From Istiophorus platypterus (taxonomy: Eukaryota; Chordata; Actinopteri; Istiophoriformes; Istiophoridae): DNA of 64,000 nucleotides. The DNA is taken from the NCBI GenBank assembly GCA_016859345.1, contig CM029114.1:14774001-14838000 (forward strand). Reading direction: 5' to 3'. The translations under genes and the position numbers were made by a program. The notes below the pieces were generated by a model, which saw only the letters and a program-made list of their open reading frames with translations, searched no databases and was not told the DNA's origin. This document shows positions 1 through 10,752 of the stretch, piece after piece. Numbering within the stretch: the stretch's first letter is position 1; each line of letters opens with the position of its first letter.

Positions 1-1576
1 GTTAAACTGTATGTAAGAGGGACTAACTTACTAGGTCAGGGGGTTTAGGTGACAGGTAATTACTTTAAGACAAACCACCTGTGAATTAGCGGTGCATGAA
101 ACTCCCATAGTCTCAAAGCAGCCTAGAGATGAAGAAATAGTCTCTTCACTCAGAGAATGATGGTTATACAGTATTTATAACCCAAAGTCCTCCAAAGACC
201 AACTGACACCTGCAGCATCTTGTCAGCGTGCCAGGATACGGAACTGGGCTATTTTCCAGCGTAGACACATGTAATCTCCCCTGAAAAGCAGCAGTCAACT
301 TGTGTATGTCAAATGTTGTGTACGTCAAATGCAACACTGGATGACATCATAAATTTACAGTATGTTACAATAATGTACCTTTCAACACAGTTACAGATTA
401 CTTATGTATGGGCAATCTTTACAATGCCAGAAATGCTGCCCTCCAACATTCAGGCCCATCTTCAAAATAGATGCTGATCCAAAAAGGCCCTCAATTACTG
501 CCACACAAAAGTTGTGCTACCAAGGTCTTGCCATTCTCGGGAGACCATGCTCAGTACTGTCCTCATGAAGTAAAACTGACTGGAAAAGCCCACTAGTCAC
601 CCCTCATCTGGGTTTTAGCACAGTTCTCCCAGGGAATTATTAAGAAGGTTATTGCTGGGCAACAATAAACACCTGTTCCCCAAAGGAGGTGCCACAGCCT
701 CCCCTTTGGAGCGAGAAAAGCTGGATTAGGTTTCACTACCAAGGTCTAGGCCTAAATGTAGCAGGGTGTGGTCCTCTTTCGTTAGAAGCTAGCAACTCAT
801 AGAGAACATCCTCATATCACTGTTATTTTCTTATTCCTGTATCTTTAATTGTAGCCAGCATTCAAGTCTAGGAACCCATGAAATAAATGCAGGATCATTT
901 GGCCATAGCCAGTGAGAGGATGTCAACTGTTAAGTGCGACATATCTCAGAAATCTCAGAAATCTTGCCACCACCATGTTAGAGTACAGAAGAACTTGTAC
1001 CCTTTAGAGTTATTGAATCCATCTCGAATTCTGAAAGGACATTTATGGCCCCAACATATGTATTAACAATAGCATGATCGTTAGATTTTATGAGCAAGAT
1101 CGTAATGCTGTTTTATTTTTTATTTCTCACTTTTTCTTCCAGAACAAAATGGTCACTTCCCTCAGTCCTTGTTGCTTCTGACTCCCACTCTTGGCCATAC
1201 CCTTAGTGTCAACAGAATAACTAGTGTAATTTGTTAGTACTATTGCAAGGATATGATCTCTCACCAGCTTGGCTGCCATAAATAATGCCAATTGTTTGCA
1301 AAATCAGAAGCATCCCAACCTGTATGTAACCTTTACCGACTTTTGTAACCTTTAAGTGACTATCATACATGGTCTTTATAAAACCATTACCTGCAGGCTA
1401 ACAAACCAAACTTTGTAATGTGATACCTCTTGTCTTTATCTTTTTCTAATATCTTACTCCTGTGGCATCAAAGTGTGAATTACATTCAGCAAATAGGACA
1501 TTGTTTCAGTTTTTAGAGCAGGTATTTGACTTTGTTATTAAAGGCTATCTGCTTACATAAATATACATCTATCATG

Positions 1577-1581
<5 letters not shown>

Positions 1582-1609
<28 letters not shown>
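1582..1609. repeat. CA microsatellite
   Basis: (CA)n of about 14 units preceded by GCGCGCG. Downstream of adgrl3 or in a long 3' UTR. Confidence 0.95.
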
Positions 1610-1621
1610 CTACCCTTGCTG

Positions 1622-1663
1622 TGAAAGTAATTATTCTCATGCTGAAAGTAATTATTCTCATCG
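1622..1663. repeat. 21-bp direct repeat, two units
   Basis: TGAAAGTAATTATTCTCAT occurs twice head to tail at a 21-base spacing; the units differ only in the last two bases. Confidence 0.9.
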
Positions 1664-2189
1664 CCTGACTCTTGTAAGTCAGTAAATGGAAGGAAAGTTA
1701 GTCTAAATATAATGAAGAAGTGACGCATGCACATACGGTATAACTGTTAGCCAGTACAAATTCTTCCAAAATAAATTACTTTATATTATTCTGTATATGT
1801 TTGCCTTCCAATACACCCAGCCAAGACACTCAAGAATTTCTCACAATTAAAACAGAAATAAAGAGGTGTGTGTAGCAAAATGTCTTTTGGCAAATTTATA
1901 GTATGTAATCTCCCTAAACAGCCAGGAATGCATATCTGAAGTGTAAACACTGCTGGGTTTAACTTTGTGTTTACACCTAATTTTGATGTAATAACTGATA
2001 ACACTCAAGAGGCGGAAAACCGCAAAGCTATGTCAGTAATTTATTTGTTGGCAAACAACTTTCACTGTTACAACAAATATTAGTTATGAGATCATTCAAC
2101 TTGGAACCCATACAAAAAGAATAAATAATTAGCAATAATATTGTAATAATAATCATGATCATAATAATTTAAAAAAAATGAAAAAAAAA

Positions 2190-4085
2190 AAAAAAACCCA
2201 GTGCCACTTTATTTACTCCTGCCTAAAGCCAGCTTTCTTTCCTTCAAGCTTGTTTAGCTGTCTTTAAACCAATAAACAGATAAATAAATAATTTCTCTCT
2301 TGGGGATATTGAGGGGGCTTGAGGGACACATGTGCAAGCTACACTTCATACACTTATGAAATTTTCCTCCTAAATAAGTAAACGTTGGCTTTCCACACTG
2401 GACAGTGCTGCTATGTGCAGACTTTTCACAACTTTAGTACACATATATGGTGTAATCATGGCATTTGACAGGTGAGATCCATTCTTTTTCAAATTGTGGA
2501 AATAGTAGAAATTCCTTTTTTTAGAGAATGATATTTATTATTCTCAGATATTCTTTTCTGTACAGTAAGATCTCAGCTAGCACAGCAAGGTAATTTCGAT
2601 TGAAAGGTTATTTTGGCAATAGGGAGGATATCCTTCATAAACCATTCTTGTTTTTCTCCAAATATATGGTATCCTTGTAATTTATTTTCACCAAGGCTCC
2701 TCCTTGTGCCACGAGGAAGTAAATGCTTTATTCAAGAACAAATGACACGAGACCCACTTCCAGCAAAGTCTAAACCGTAACATTTTGATAGTTACCATCT
2801 CTTTCAGAACATAGCCACTTCATTTTCCCCTTTATTTTTTAAATCTACAGTGGTAAAGTATTAATAACAGTTTCTTTGCAAAATGTAACCGACAGTGGTG
2901 TTGCTATAAAAGGACCAGAATGAAGTGTGCGTAGGGTATATGCGTATTAATCAAGGACTGCTAAATTGTCTCTGTATTTACGAAAAAGAGTGACATGAAA
3001 GATTGTTCCTTGCTCATTCTGTAGTCTACACGTGACTAGAACATATCATGACATTTCAAAATAGTTCCACAGACAAAAGGTTTGCAACGTAAAATTAAAA
3101 AATAAAGGACTTGGTCATATGCAACATTTGTATCTGTATCTGTATTCTGTACAATACATAGAAACAGTTTGTGATTTCTTTGTAATCCTTTGATAACTGA
3201 AAAAAGAAGGAACGGAACCCATTCTGTTTTTTTTTTATTCAGTCTGTTGTAATATGATCTTCCTTCTTTGTTTTCAGTGAAATACACAGTAGCCGCAGTC
3301 ATTACAACTTGCAGGAATGTTACACCAGCCCAGACACAACTCCAGTTTAGCAGATATGAACAGGAGGAGAATTCAGAACATCAGCGTGATATGGTTGCAG
3401 TTCAGTTGTCCAGTAAAATAGTTTTTGGGATGACCATTAGTGAGGGTATATATCATACATCCTCCACTTGATTGGCAGGTAGTGGGGCAGGGCCTCTTTG
3501 GGGCCAGTTTATGTTATGAACACCAGAGTTGAATATCCTGCTCTACCCTTTGGAGAGGTGGAATCATCATGTGTCTTTAAGAGTGAAACAGAGACAGAAA
3601 TACAGACAAACAGACAGGCAGCTCCTTTAGCCAGGGCTGGGGGCCACGCCCCTGTTGTGGTTGTAGTGGAGACTATATGCTATGATCTGCTAGAGGTCCA
3701 TATTGGGGAACTTGTAGGGCTATGGTCAATAAAAGATTCCAAATTAAAGTAACAGTTAGGGCAAAATTACAGTATCCCTCCCCTTCTTGTCCCTTCCTTT
3801 CCAGGTTAAAAGTTCCATTTCTGTTTGATGTTCACAAAAGGTCTCTCACATCCACCCTCTCATTCTGCACCATTTATGACAATACATTCAGTCTGCAGTC
3901 CCGCTTTCATTTGACCAGCCATATCTCAGCCATATTGTCATGAACCATAGTTAATGTCACACACGCATTTCATCAATCCAGGGGCAGGCCAGCTCAGTCT
4001 GTCAGTCCATAACACAGAATGTTTTTACTGAAAGGTTGGGAATGTGAGAGTGGGGTGGGGAGGGACAGAAGTCTCTTAATTGACT
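2190..4085 (-). other. adgrl3: Probable adgrl3 3' untranslated region (lower limit uncertain)
   Basis: This AT-rich DNA directly follows the stop codon and contains no convincing open frame on either strand. I place the end tentatively at an AATAAA on the minus strand (2208-2213) because it is followed by a long U-rich run. Other AATAAA copies on the minus strand at about 3234, 2831 and 2727 could give shorter 3' ends. There is no direct evidence of the true cleavage point. Confidence 0.35.
2208..2213 (-). promoter_or_regulatory. Candidate polyadenylation signal AATAAA
   Basis: AATAAA on the minus strand, 1.87 kb after the stop codon. It is followed within 12 nt by a 16-nt T run broken by CA and then more T-rich sequence (2169-2196), which could act as the downstream U-rich element. 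Several alternative signals exist, so this is a candidate only. Confidence 0.3.
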
Positions 4086-4729
4086 CTATAGACTGGTAAC
4101 CAGATGGGAGGGGTCTACGGGTGGCTCCTCGGGTGACGAATCAGACTCCTCCTTGTTCCCGGACACCATGTATCCATCGCTGCCACCACGGCCCATATGG
4201 TAGTAGTTCTGTAGCTCGTGCAGGTGATTCCTGGAACCCAAGTTTGGCATGCTCTTATAATAGACATCATCCAGCTCTGGTGCAGTGGCACTCTTACAGG
4301 GCTGCAGCTCCCCTGAGCTGTCTTCCTCTCCGTCTGTTAAACCGTTCATCTGCCCATCCGGGAGGTCCGTCAGCACGGGCATGCTGGTGTAGAGTGAGTC
4401 TCTGTGGTTGGGTGAATGCGTGTGCTCATCGGTGTGCTCGTTGGTCAGGAGGGGAAAGAAGCTTTCGTTGGTCTCTTGGGGAATACGCCGTGGCCGGGAG
4501 AAGCTGTGGGGAGGAGGCGGTGGTGGGGGATGGCTGTCTGGTGGAGGGGGCCGTGGCGGCAGGAGTGGTGCGTTGGACTCCTCTCTGATAATCTCCAAAC
4601 CCAGGTTCTCCTCATGGGGGAAGGCTGCAGGGTTGTCCAGCACCATGGGACCATTGTCCTCTTTACTGCTTCCCACACACCCGCCAACTCCGCTGCTGCT
4701 GCTGCTGCTGCTGCCTCCTGCCATGCTCC
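4086..4729 (-). CDS. adgrl3: adgrl3 terminal exon: C-terminal tail with PDZ-binding LVTSL
   Basis: The coding part of the last exon (residues 1229-1442 plus TAG stop at 4086-4088). It starts GSMAGG, then seven serines from a GCA/AGC repeat, then acidic and hydrophobic blocks NPAAFPHEENLGLEI and REESNAPLLPPR, a proline-rich run with seven consecutive prolines, ESFFPLLTNEHTDEHT, HRDSLYTSMPVL, DDVYYKSMPNLGSRN, NYYHMGRGGSDGYMV, and finally HLVTSL. The last residues are the latrophilin PDZ ligand bound by Shank and related scaffolds. The proline-rich and polyserine stretches are longer than in the mammalian protein as I know it and are of simple-repeat origin. The acceptor is TTTCTTTCAG before GGAGCATGG. 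Confidence 0.96.
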
Positions 4730-5658
4730 CTGAAAGAAACCAAGCAGGTATAATGTTAATGGCATATTGCTGATAATTAATTTTGAGCAAGGAGCAGTGC
4801 TGCTGCTATGATGATGATGCGTGGTGTTGATTTTAGCACTCTGCAGTGTCGATTTCAGTGTTCACTAGTCAAATCGATATTTTCATATCAACAGTCATTC
4901 AAGTTATGATGTGTAATCTGAAAGTTGTTGCTCATATAATCACCTTAATCACTTACCTGCATTACTCCTCATCTCTACGAAAGATTTCAGCCTCTTTGAT
5001 CTCAGTGTTTTGCTTTTCTGGTGCACAACTTTAACATTTTCTTAATCAGCATGCCTCTCTTATCATTGCCATTGGTCTCAGTAGGCGGCTGTTTTAAGTG
5101 GAATAGCTCTAAAGACACACAACCCACTCAGGACCAAATGGCACCGAACTGTACTGTGGCAGAGATTTTAGGAGCTTAAGAGCCACATATTTCTTTGAAG
5201 AGCTGCTGGAGAAGAAAAAGATAGCTAAATGAAGAGTATGTATTGGACATTCATCGGGTGGCTAAGTGAATGCTGATGTGGCTGAATATCTCCTGGATTT
5301 GCAATTAGGTGAATGTGAGCTAACAGGTTTGCAATATCAAATAAGAGGGTTATAATATGGCAAGTGTTGTCTTCAAAATGACCTGAAGCAGGATTATTAT
5401 GTTAATTTACTATAATTAGTAATAGTATAAATGTTTATGAGCAAAGCACATAAAAAACTCTAAATGCTGTTTTGGGACTTAAACGCTTAAACTCACTCCT
5501 GGTTTTGAAAATTGACAGCTGTGAAAAATATGACTCTGCCCCAATATCTTGAGGCAAGAAACTGTTTACGCAGCAACGTGGTCACTGTGGAGATACTAAA
5601 CTAGAAGTCTTCATGTGTGACTATCAAAATCTGAAATCGTTTAAATCAAACCAGTCAC
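4730..5658 (-). other. Intron before terminal exon
   Basis: A 929-nt intron, AT-rich. It contains ordinary splice signals and nothing else I recognise. Confidence 0.9.
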
Positions 5659-5961
5659 CTCCATTGGCCATGTTGCTGTTGACCAGCTTGTTCATCAGGT
5701 TGTGATTGCGCTCAGTAGTGGCTCTCTCATGGTTGTTGAGGTAGGATGGGATATAGTTGGAGGTCAGCTCCTTGAGGATCTTCTTCTCCAGGGTCGTCTC
5801 CTTGTGGTTGCCGTGGGTGCCGTAGCCACCGGTACGGTCTAGAATCTGGACGCAATCACTCAAGTACTCACTGCTGGCCATGCTGTAGTTGTTGGCATGG
5901 TTGCCATTAAGAGGAAGTGTATCCATAACACTGGAGTCTCTTGCGTTGTTCAGGATTCCCT
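5659..5961 (-). CDS. adgrl3: adgrl3 exon: cytoplasmic tail, paralog-defining segment
   Basis: A 303-nt exon (residues 1128-1229), phase 1 at both ends. It starts EGILNNARDSSVMDTLPLNG, then NHANNYSMASSEYLSDCVQI, and later EKKILKELTSNYIPSYLNNH and ERNHNLMNKLVNSNMANG. MDTLPLNGNH and KELTSNYIPSYLNNHER identify latrophilin 3 rather than 1 or 2, whose versions (as I know them) run differently. The acceptor is GCTCCTCAG before AGGGAA, and the donor is GGAG followed by GTGACT, which is weak at +5. If the intron were retained, translation would run on for ten more residues (GDWFDLNDFRF counting the split Gly) to a stop at 5624-5626, giving a receptor without the PDZ-binding end. Confidence 0.95.
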
Positions 5962-7469
5962 CTGAGGAGCAAATAATTTAAAAAGAAGTAATAATTATTA
6001 GGATCCTTAAATCAACTAAATGAAGTTCTCTGAAGAAAGATTTTAATTATTGTTTGATAGTGTGTGGTGTGAATTGAGGATTAAAAAGTAGCAAAGATAA
6101 TTTTCTTGGGAAGAAAAATGCTTCAAGCGTCCATAATTCATTTAAGGGAAACCTTAGAAGTACTTTCTTTTCTCAATTACTGCCAGCACTACAGCAATAC
6201 AAAAAGAGTTAAAGTTTCATTGCAAAATATGTGTTTTGAAGTGACACTTTAAGTAATTACATCCAAATAATTTTCAGGAGAAAATATGACTAAAATGTTA
6301 ATTTGCACTTTTGATCCACAATATTTCCATTGAATGAGTTTCAATACTAATGTTTTTTTTTATTCTATAGATATATAGCTCAAGAAAAAAAATAATGGAA
6401 TTTAATAGAATAATAATAATAGTATTAGAATTATAATAGAATTAAATAACTATAAACTTTTTAAAAAACCAAATATGACAAATGTATTACATGGACTCAC
6501 TCAAAATTTGTAAATAATATCTTTAGGAAGTCTGAGAGCCAAACAAAACTACTGTCTGGCTGTGGATTGGACTGAAAATGTTGTGAAATGAGTGCTTTGG
6601 AAGCAAGTAAAGAGAGAAGAAAGTCGATGCTATTGGGTTAGTTGAGTATTAATTTAGCCCATACTTGTGTCTCGGTAAGGTGCTAATGGACAGCATGAGG
6701 GAGAAGAGAGAAAAGAGACACAGACGTGAGTTTGTACATGGAGAGAAACAAATTTCAGCAGCTAGAAAATCAACAGTTGCACAATAATTGGAGGCATGAT
6801 GAAAACTGTTTAACAAAGAAACCCTGTCTGAATTTTTAAATCAAAGTCTGCTTTTCAGGGCCTTATTGTTAACTTACTGCTGGCATGTAGCACTTACTTA
6901 CCACAGATAAAACAATAAAACTTACCCTCAAATTACATTTAAAATATGGGTATGTATAAATACATTTACCATGCAGTAGCATAAGAAATACACATGTCCC
7001 AACTGACACATGCAAACTGGCATGCTAAATAGAGCACTGTATAAAATGTACTTTGTAAAACACAAAATTCAAACAAAATAGAAGAAATATTTCATGGCTC
7101 CCAAGTAGCTTATAAAAGATATGGTAAATTTGCCACCAGTAACATATAGTGTGCATCTATAGCATACAATAAATCAGCAAGCAAACTTGTTATACTGTAT
7201 TGATAAATCATCAACAGAATTTCATCTCTACATTTATGTGCTGCAAGAACTACCCAGTGGGTGTCCTTTGTGAAAGATTATTGCAGTGTGATTGATCGCC
7301 TCACTTGGGAGCCATAATAAGGCTAGATTAGATTTGCAGCCAAAAGTGTATTACAGTGGCAAACGTTTTAAAATGAAATAACCATGCAAAATAAATCTAA
7401 TGTGGTGAAAAATAACTCAAAGCTAACTTTCCAAATGTAGTATGTTTATAATAAGAACATCAGGCACAC
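5962..7469 (-). other. Intron, AT-rich
   Basis: A 1.5-kb intron with very AT-rich segments (6360-6450 with TAATAATAA runs). No gene, RNA or repeat family recognised. Confidence 0.9.
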
Positions 7470-7598
7470 CTTGGGTGTTGTACATGCCCACAGCTGGGTT
7501 ATTATAGACTGCCGAGTCCCCCAGGAGAGTGTTATAAGGATTGTTAGTACCATGGGGACGAAGGAGAGCATTAGTTATAAGATGATTAGCCATGGCTC
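7470..7598 (-). CDS. adgrl3: adgrl3 exon: cytoplasmic tail, LLRPHGTNNPYNTLLG
   Basis: A 129-nt exon (residues 1085-1128), phase 1 at both ends. It encodes GAMANHLITNALLRPHGTNN, then PYNTLLGDSAVYNNPAVGMY and NTQ plus a split Glu. The NALLRPHGTNNPYNTLL core is a latrophilin hallmark. The acceptor is CTGTACCAG before GAGCCATGG, and the donor is CAAG followed by GTGTGC, a weak site. Skipping keeps the frame, and tails with and without such segments are known splice variants in this family. Upstream on the transcript strand is a CT-rich stretch and then the GACA/GATA repeat at 7967-8089. Confidence 0.93.
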
Positions 7599-7962
7599 CT
7601 GGTACAGGCAGATAGAGAAAGAGAGAAGGAGAGCAACAGCCAAGTCGAGAGAGGAGGAGAGAGAGGAAAAGCAACAGCCAAGTCAAGAGAGAAAAGAGAG
7701 AAGCTCTCAAGAAAAAAAGGGCAGAATGGAGATAGAGGTTAAAAGAGAGAACATGTAGACGTTGCGGAGTGGAAGTAAGCAAGAAAGAAAAAAGAGGAAA
7801 GAAGAGTAAGATGGAAATTGAGTGTGTGGAAGAAAGAGGGAGAGAAGAGGACAAGTAAATCAAACAAGCAAACATAGTTTGAGGTGAAAGCCAAGAAAAA
7901 GCTCGACAAGTCATTCTTGCAGCCACTGCATACGGGCCAAAGGAGGTGAGAGAGAAAAACAG

Positions 7963-8011
<49 letters not shown>

Positions 8012-8012
8012 C

Positions 8013-8089
<77 letters not shown>

Positions 8090-9973
8090 CAAGAAGAAAG
8101 TAGCATGACTAGGAGAAGATTGTGCTGCAGTTCAATATGCTTGAGCTGAGAAGCATGACTACAGGAGAGTTAATGGACAAAGGGGCCACAAAACAGTGTT
8201 CTCAGTGCATTTTCTTCCCTAGGTAGGAGACAGATCATGTTCACATTAAGACACTGCGACAAATACAGAAGACAAAATATCATGACAGCTACTGTACATT
8301 TCCTCAACATCCTCATGCCACCTCTACCACTACTCCTAAGTGTGGATCTATGTCATAAAGCTTCAAAACATATGTGGGTTGGAGGGAAAACAGAGGGATA
8401 CTAAAACATTTCAGGGTTTACCCTTTTTTTTTCTCAGGTAAAATAAAATACCATGGTATTTTTGGATATCTAACTTCTGTGTTTTAGGATACCACAGTTC
8501 AGTTTGTATTAGTACAACTTCATTACCATTTTCATATCAGAATCGAGAAGCTGGCAAGCAGCCTGGACCTGGCCAACAGAGTAGAGCTCCAGGTAGAATA
8601 AATTAGCAAGAATGGAGAAAGTGGAACACGACAGAACACTGAACAAGTGTTCAGTATCACTATCATAACTACTTCTCCTAATATGGACTTTATTTGGAGA
8701 TTTGCTTATTTATAGTGGGCAATACAAATGAATTATTACGACTATTATAAAAACATCAAGGTAAATATGTCATTGTGACCAAACTGGTAATTTTTACTGT
8801 ACTGTGACTATTTGCACTACAGCTGAAAACAGACACAAGACATAGTAATGTCTTAAAATGAACAAAGAATATCCAGTTTATCCCATTCCATCCTTATTCA
8901 TTGAGCCAAAGTTAGTATTCATTTGAAATCTACTGTCTAAGTAGCTCTCTGCAGCATATTTTAAGTGTGAGGGAAGCAGGATGTAGGGGTGTCTTAAGCC
9001 CTGCCTCACTAAGTGTGTGATAATTCAGCCGCTGACACACACCGTGTCTGCTTTAGTATCAATCTGTCATGCTAACAGCTTATTAGTGGCCTGAAGGAAG
9101 TGAGGGCCACACCTCGACTTAGAGGCTAACAAATGGCCGTGCATGTGTGTGTGTGCGTGCAATCGAGCGCATGTGTCTGAGTGTGTCAAAATGTCTAGCC
9201 ATTTGGGTGTCTATGTCCTCATTATCCTAGGCCTCAAACAGCCACACTCATGGATTCCATTCTTACAGTCCATTACTGTGGCTTGCTCTGTAGGGACAGC
9301 GATGGACAGCTCTGAATCCAGTGAAAATATAGTGAGTAAAGCCTAAAAATCATTTAATAGCTTGGTAACTACACTAGACTTTATATAACGGGATAAGCTC
9401 AGCTTTAACACACACATTTTCAGTTGGAAAATGCAGAAAAACTTTCACTTGTAACTTTGCCTGATCTGACACACTACGACATTCAGCTAATAATAAAGCA
9501 TTAATCTAATGTATCTCTGCATGACTTACTGTAAAATAATAAAGGGGCCACTGGTGTTGAGCTCAAGACTTGAACACATATTTAAACTTAAAGTATTCCT
9601 CACACACAGTGCTTCAAAAGACGACTATCCTTGGAAAAAGAAGTATAGAAGACCTCTTTAGCAGAGTCAACTCTGCACTCTGTATACTTATAATGGGGCC
9701 ACAAACTGGTTGATGTTTCAGTTTTGACAGCAGTCGGCTCCAAACCAGCCTTCCTGAAAAGTCATCCTTTGAAGCAGCAAAAAATGTAGTAAGTGATATT
9801 TACACTCTATTCTGCTAATCTTCCTCTCTACAAGAACAGAGTACCATTATCGGAAGTTTGGACCCCTACCACTTTACTAAATGACAGAGACATGCTGCCT
9901 GAAACTCCCGCTATTAATAAAGTAGATATGGTGACAGTGATGAGGATGCAAATGGTAGGTATCCCGTGGTTAC
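7599..9973 (-). other. Intron with GACA/GATA repeat
   Basis: A 2.4-kb intron. A purine-rich plus strand (7605-7830) gives a CT-rich transcript before the acceptor. The compound GACA/GATA array is at 7967-8089. From 8100 to 9973 I see nothing beyond a short GT-rich patch at 9143-9165. Confidence 0.9.
7967..8089. repeat. Compound (GACA)n(GATA)n microsatellite
   Basis: About 11 GACA units (7967-8010) run directly into about 19 GATA units (8013-8089). This is the same pair of tetranucleotides that makes up Bkm-type satellites of vertebrates. It is likely highly polymorphic. Confidence 0.97.
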
Positions 9974-10067
9974 CTCTGTTGAGCGTGGTGGAGCTGTTGA
10001 TGTCTCCAGTGATGAAGGAGGACTCCTGTTTCCTCACAGTGTCATTCCACATTCGCCTGATACGACT
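9974..10067 (-). CDS. adgrl3: adgrl3 exon: cytoplasmic tail, SRIRRMWNDTVRKQ
   Basis: A 94-nt exon (residues 1054-1085). It encodes SRIRRMWNDTVRKQESSFIT, then GDINSSTTLNR and one base of Gly. This block is strongly conserved across all latrophilin paralogs. The acceptor is CTCTGTGTAG before AGTCGT, with a long CT-rich stretch upstream on the transcript strand (10070-10160). The donor is AGAG followed by GTAACC, weaker than consensus. It enters in phase 0 and leaves in phase 1. It is one residue shorter than the paralogs I recall, which have KQSESSF where this has KQESSF. Confidence 0.94.
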
Positions 10068-10572
10068 CTACACAGAGAAGAAAAGAAGCAAGAGAGAGGT
10101 AGAAAGAGAGGATAGAGAGGGTATGGGCAAAGACAAAGAAGCAGTGTTGGAGAGAGGAAGGGATAAAGAAAGGAACAGGGATAAGTCAGGGGTGGAAAGA
10201 CGTGATGACAAAAAAAGGGAAAGAAATATGGTAAGAAACGTAATATAAGAGGGTATGGTGTGCAAACAAAGGGCAAATTAGTGCAGGAGAGGCATTAAAG
10301 GAAAAAGTAAAGCAACGACCAGCAGGAGAGAAACAGGTGGGGAAAAACAATCACCCATCAATGCCATTTATGCTCCATCTAACTGAGTGTCAACATCAAT
10401 ATGTGAAGGTGTAAGTCAGGGTTTGGGCTATCTCACTTTCAGCACAAAATCCAAATTTTAAGTCTGCAAATATAAGGTCCGCAAGGAATAGTTTTACAAA
10501 TCTTCCTACAATAAAACTAGTTGAAAGTGAACAGCGATAACCCAAAGCCCTCATGGCGTGCTCTGGCCTCAC
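10068..10572 (-). other. Short intron between two tail exons
   Basis: 505 nt if the distal donor is used, 556 nt if the proximal one is. Half of it is GA-rich on the plus strand, which is CT-rich in the transcript just before the acceptor. Confidence 0.85.
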
Positions 10573-10623
10573 CTGAGAGTCTGCTGTGCTGTAGCGTCCA
10601 GGAGTGCAGGCAGGTAAGCTCAC
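10573..10623 (-). CDS. adgrl3: Possible in-frame exon extension from a duplicated donor
   Basis: These are the 51 nt between the proximal donor (CACAG then GTGAGC) and a second donor (CTCAG then GTGAGG). Read in frame they encode VSLPACTPGRYSTADSQ without a stop. The end of this segment repeats the end of the exon: TPGRYSTGSQ is followed 7 residues later by TPGRYSTADSQ, and the DNA repeat includes the donor itself. No AG acceptor precedes the second copy, so a separate exon is unlikely; an alternative 5' splice site is the simplest reading. Known latrophilins I can recall lack this insert. Whether the long form is used cannot be seen from the sequence. Confidence 0.5.
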
Positions 10624-10752
10624 CTGTGAGCCTGTGGAGTAGCGGCCTGGAGTCCGTGAGGTGGTGGTCTTACTGGAGGAGGAGATGGAGGTCTCCACGC
10701 TCTTGCCGCTGCAGCAGTGGGTGCGCAGACATTTGCCGTACTCTTTACGCAC
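10624..10752 (-). CDS. adgrl3: adgrl3 exon: proximal cytoplasmic tail (short form)
   Basis: A 129-nt exon (residues 1011-1053), phase 0 at both ends. It encodes VRKEYGKCLRTHCCSGKSVE, TSISSSSKTTTSRTPGRYST and GSQ. The Cys-rich THCCSGK segment just after helix 7 is a likely palmitoylation site. RTPGRYSTGSQ followed by SRIRRMWNDTVRKQ from the next exon matches known latrophilin tails. The acceptor is CTTGCCCAG before GTGCGT, and the donor used in known family members is CACAG followed by GTGAGC. A second donor of equal quality lies 51 nt further on (see 10573-10623), so a longer exon of 180 nt is possible. Confidence 0.94.

Larger units (their letters stand above)
1..2189. other. AT-rich DNA downstream of adgrl3, no gene seen
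   Basis: No supported gene. It holds a CA repeat (1582-1609), an adjoining 21-bp direct repeat (1622-1663), a poly-A run at 2181-2196 and otherwise unremarkable AT-rich sequence. It may be distal 3' UTR or intergenic DNA. Confidence 0.6.

Noticed and set aside
4121..4773. Overlapping open frames on the plus strand and in another minus-strand frame over the terminal exon
   Set aside because: They are shadows of the GC-rich, repeat-rich last coding exon of adgrl3.
7423..8106. Long open frame running through the GACA/GATA repeat into exon 7470-7598
   Set aside because: The tetranucleotide repeat is open in all frames. Only the final 129 nt, after a good acceptor, match latrophilin.
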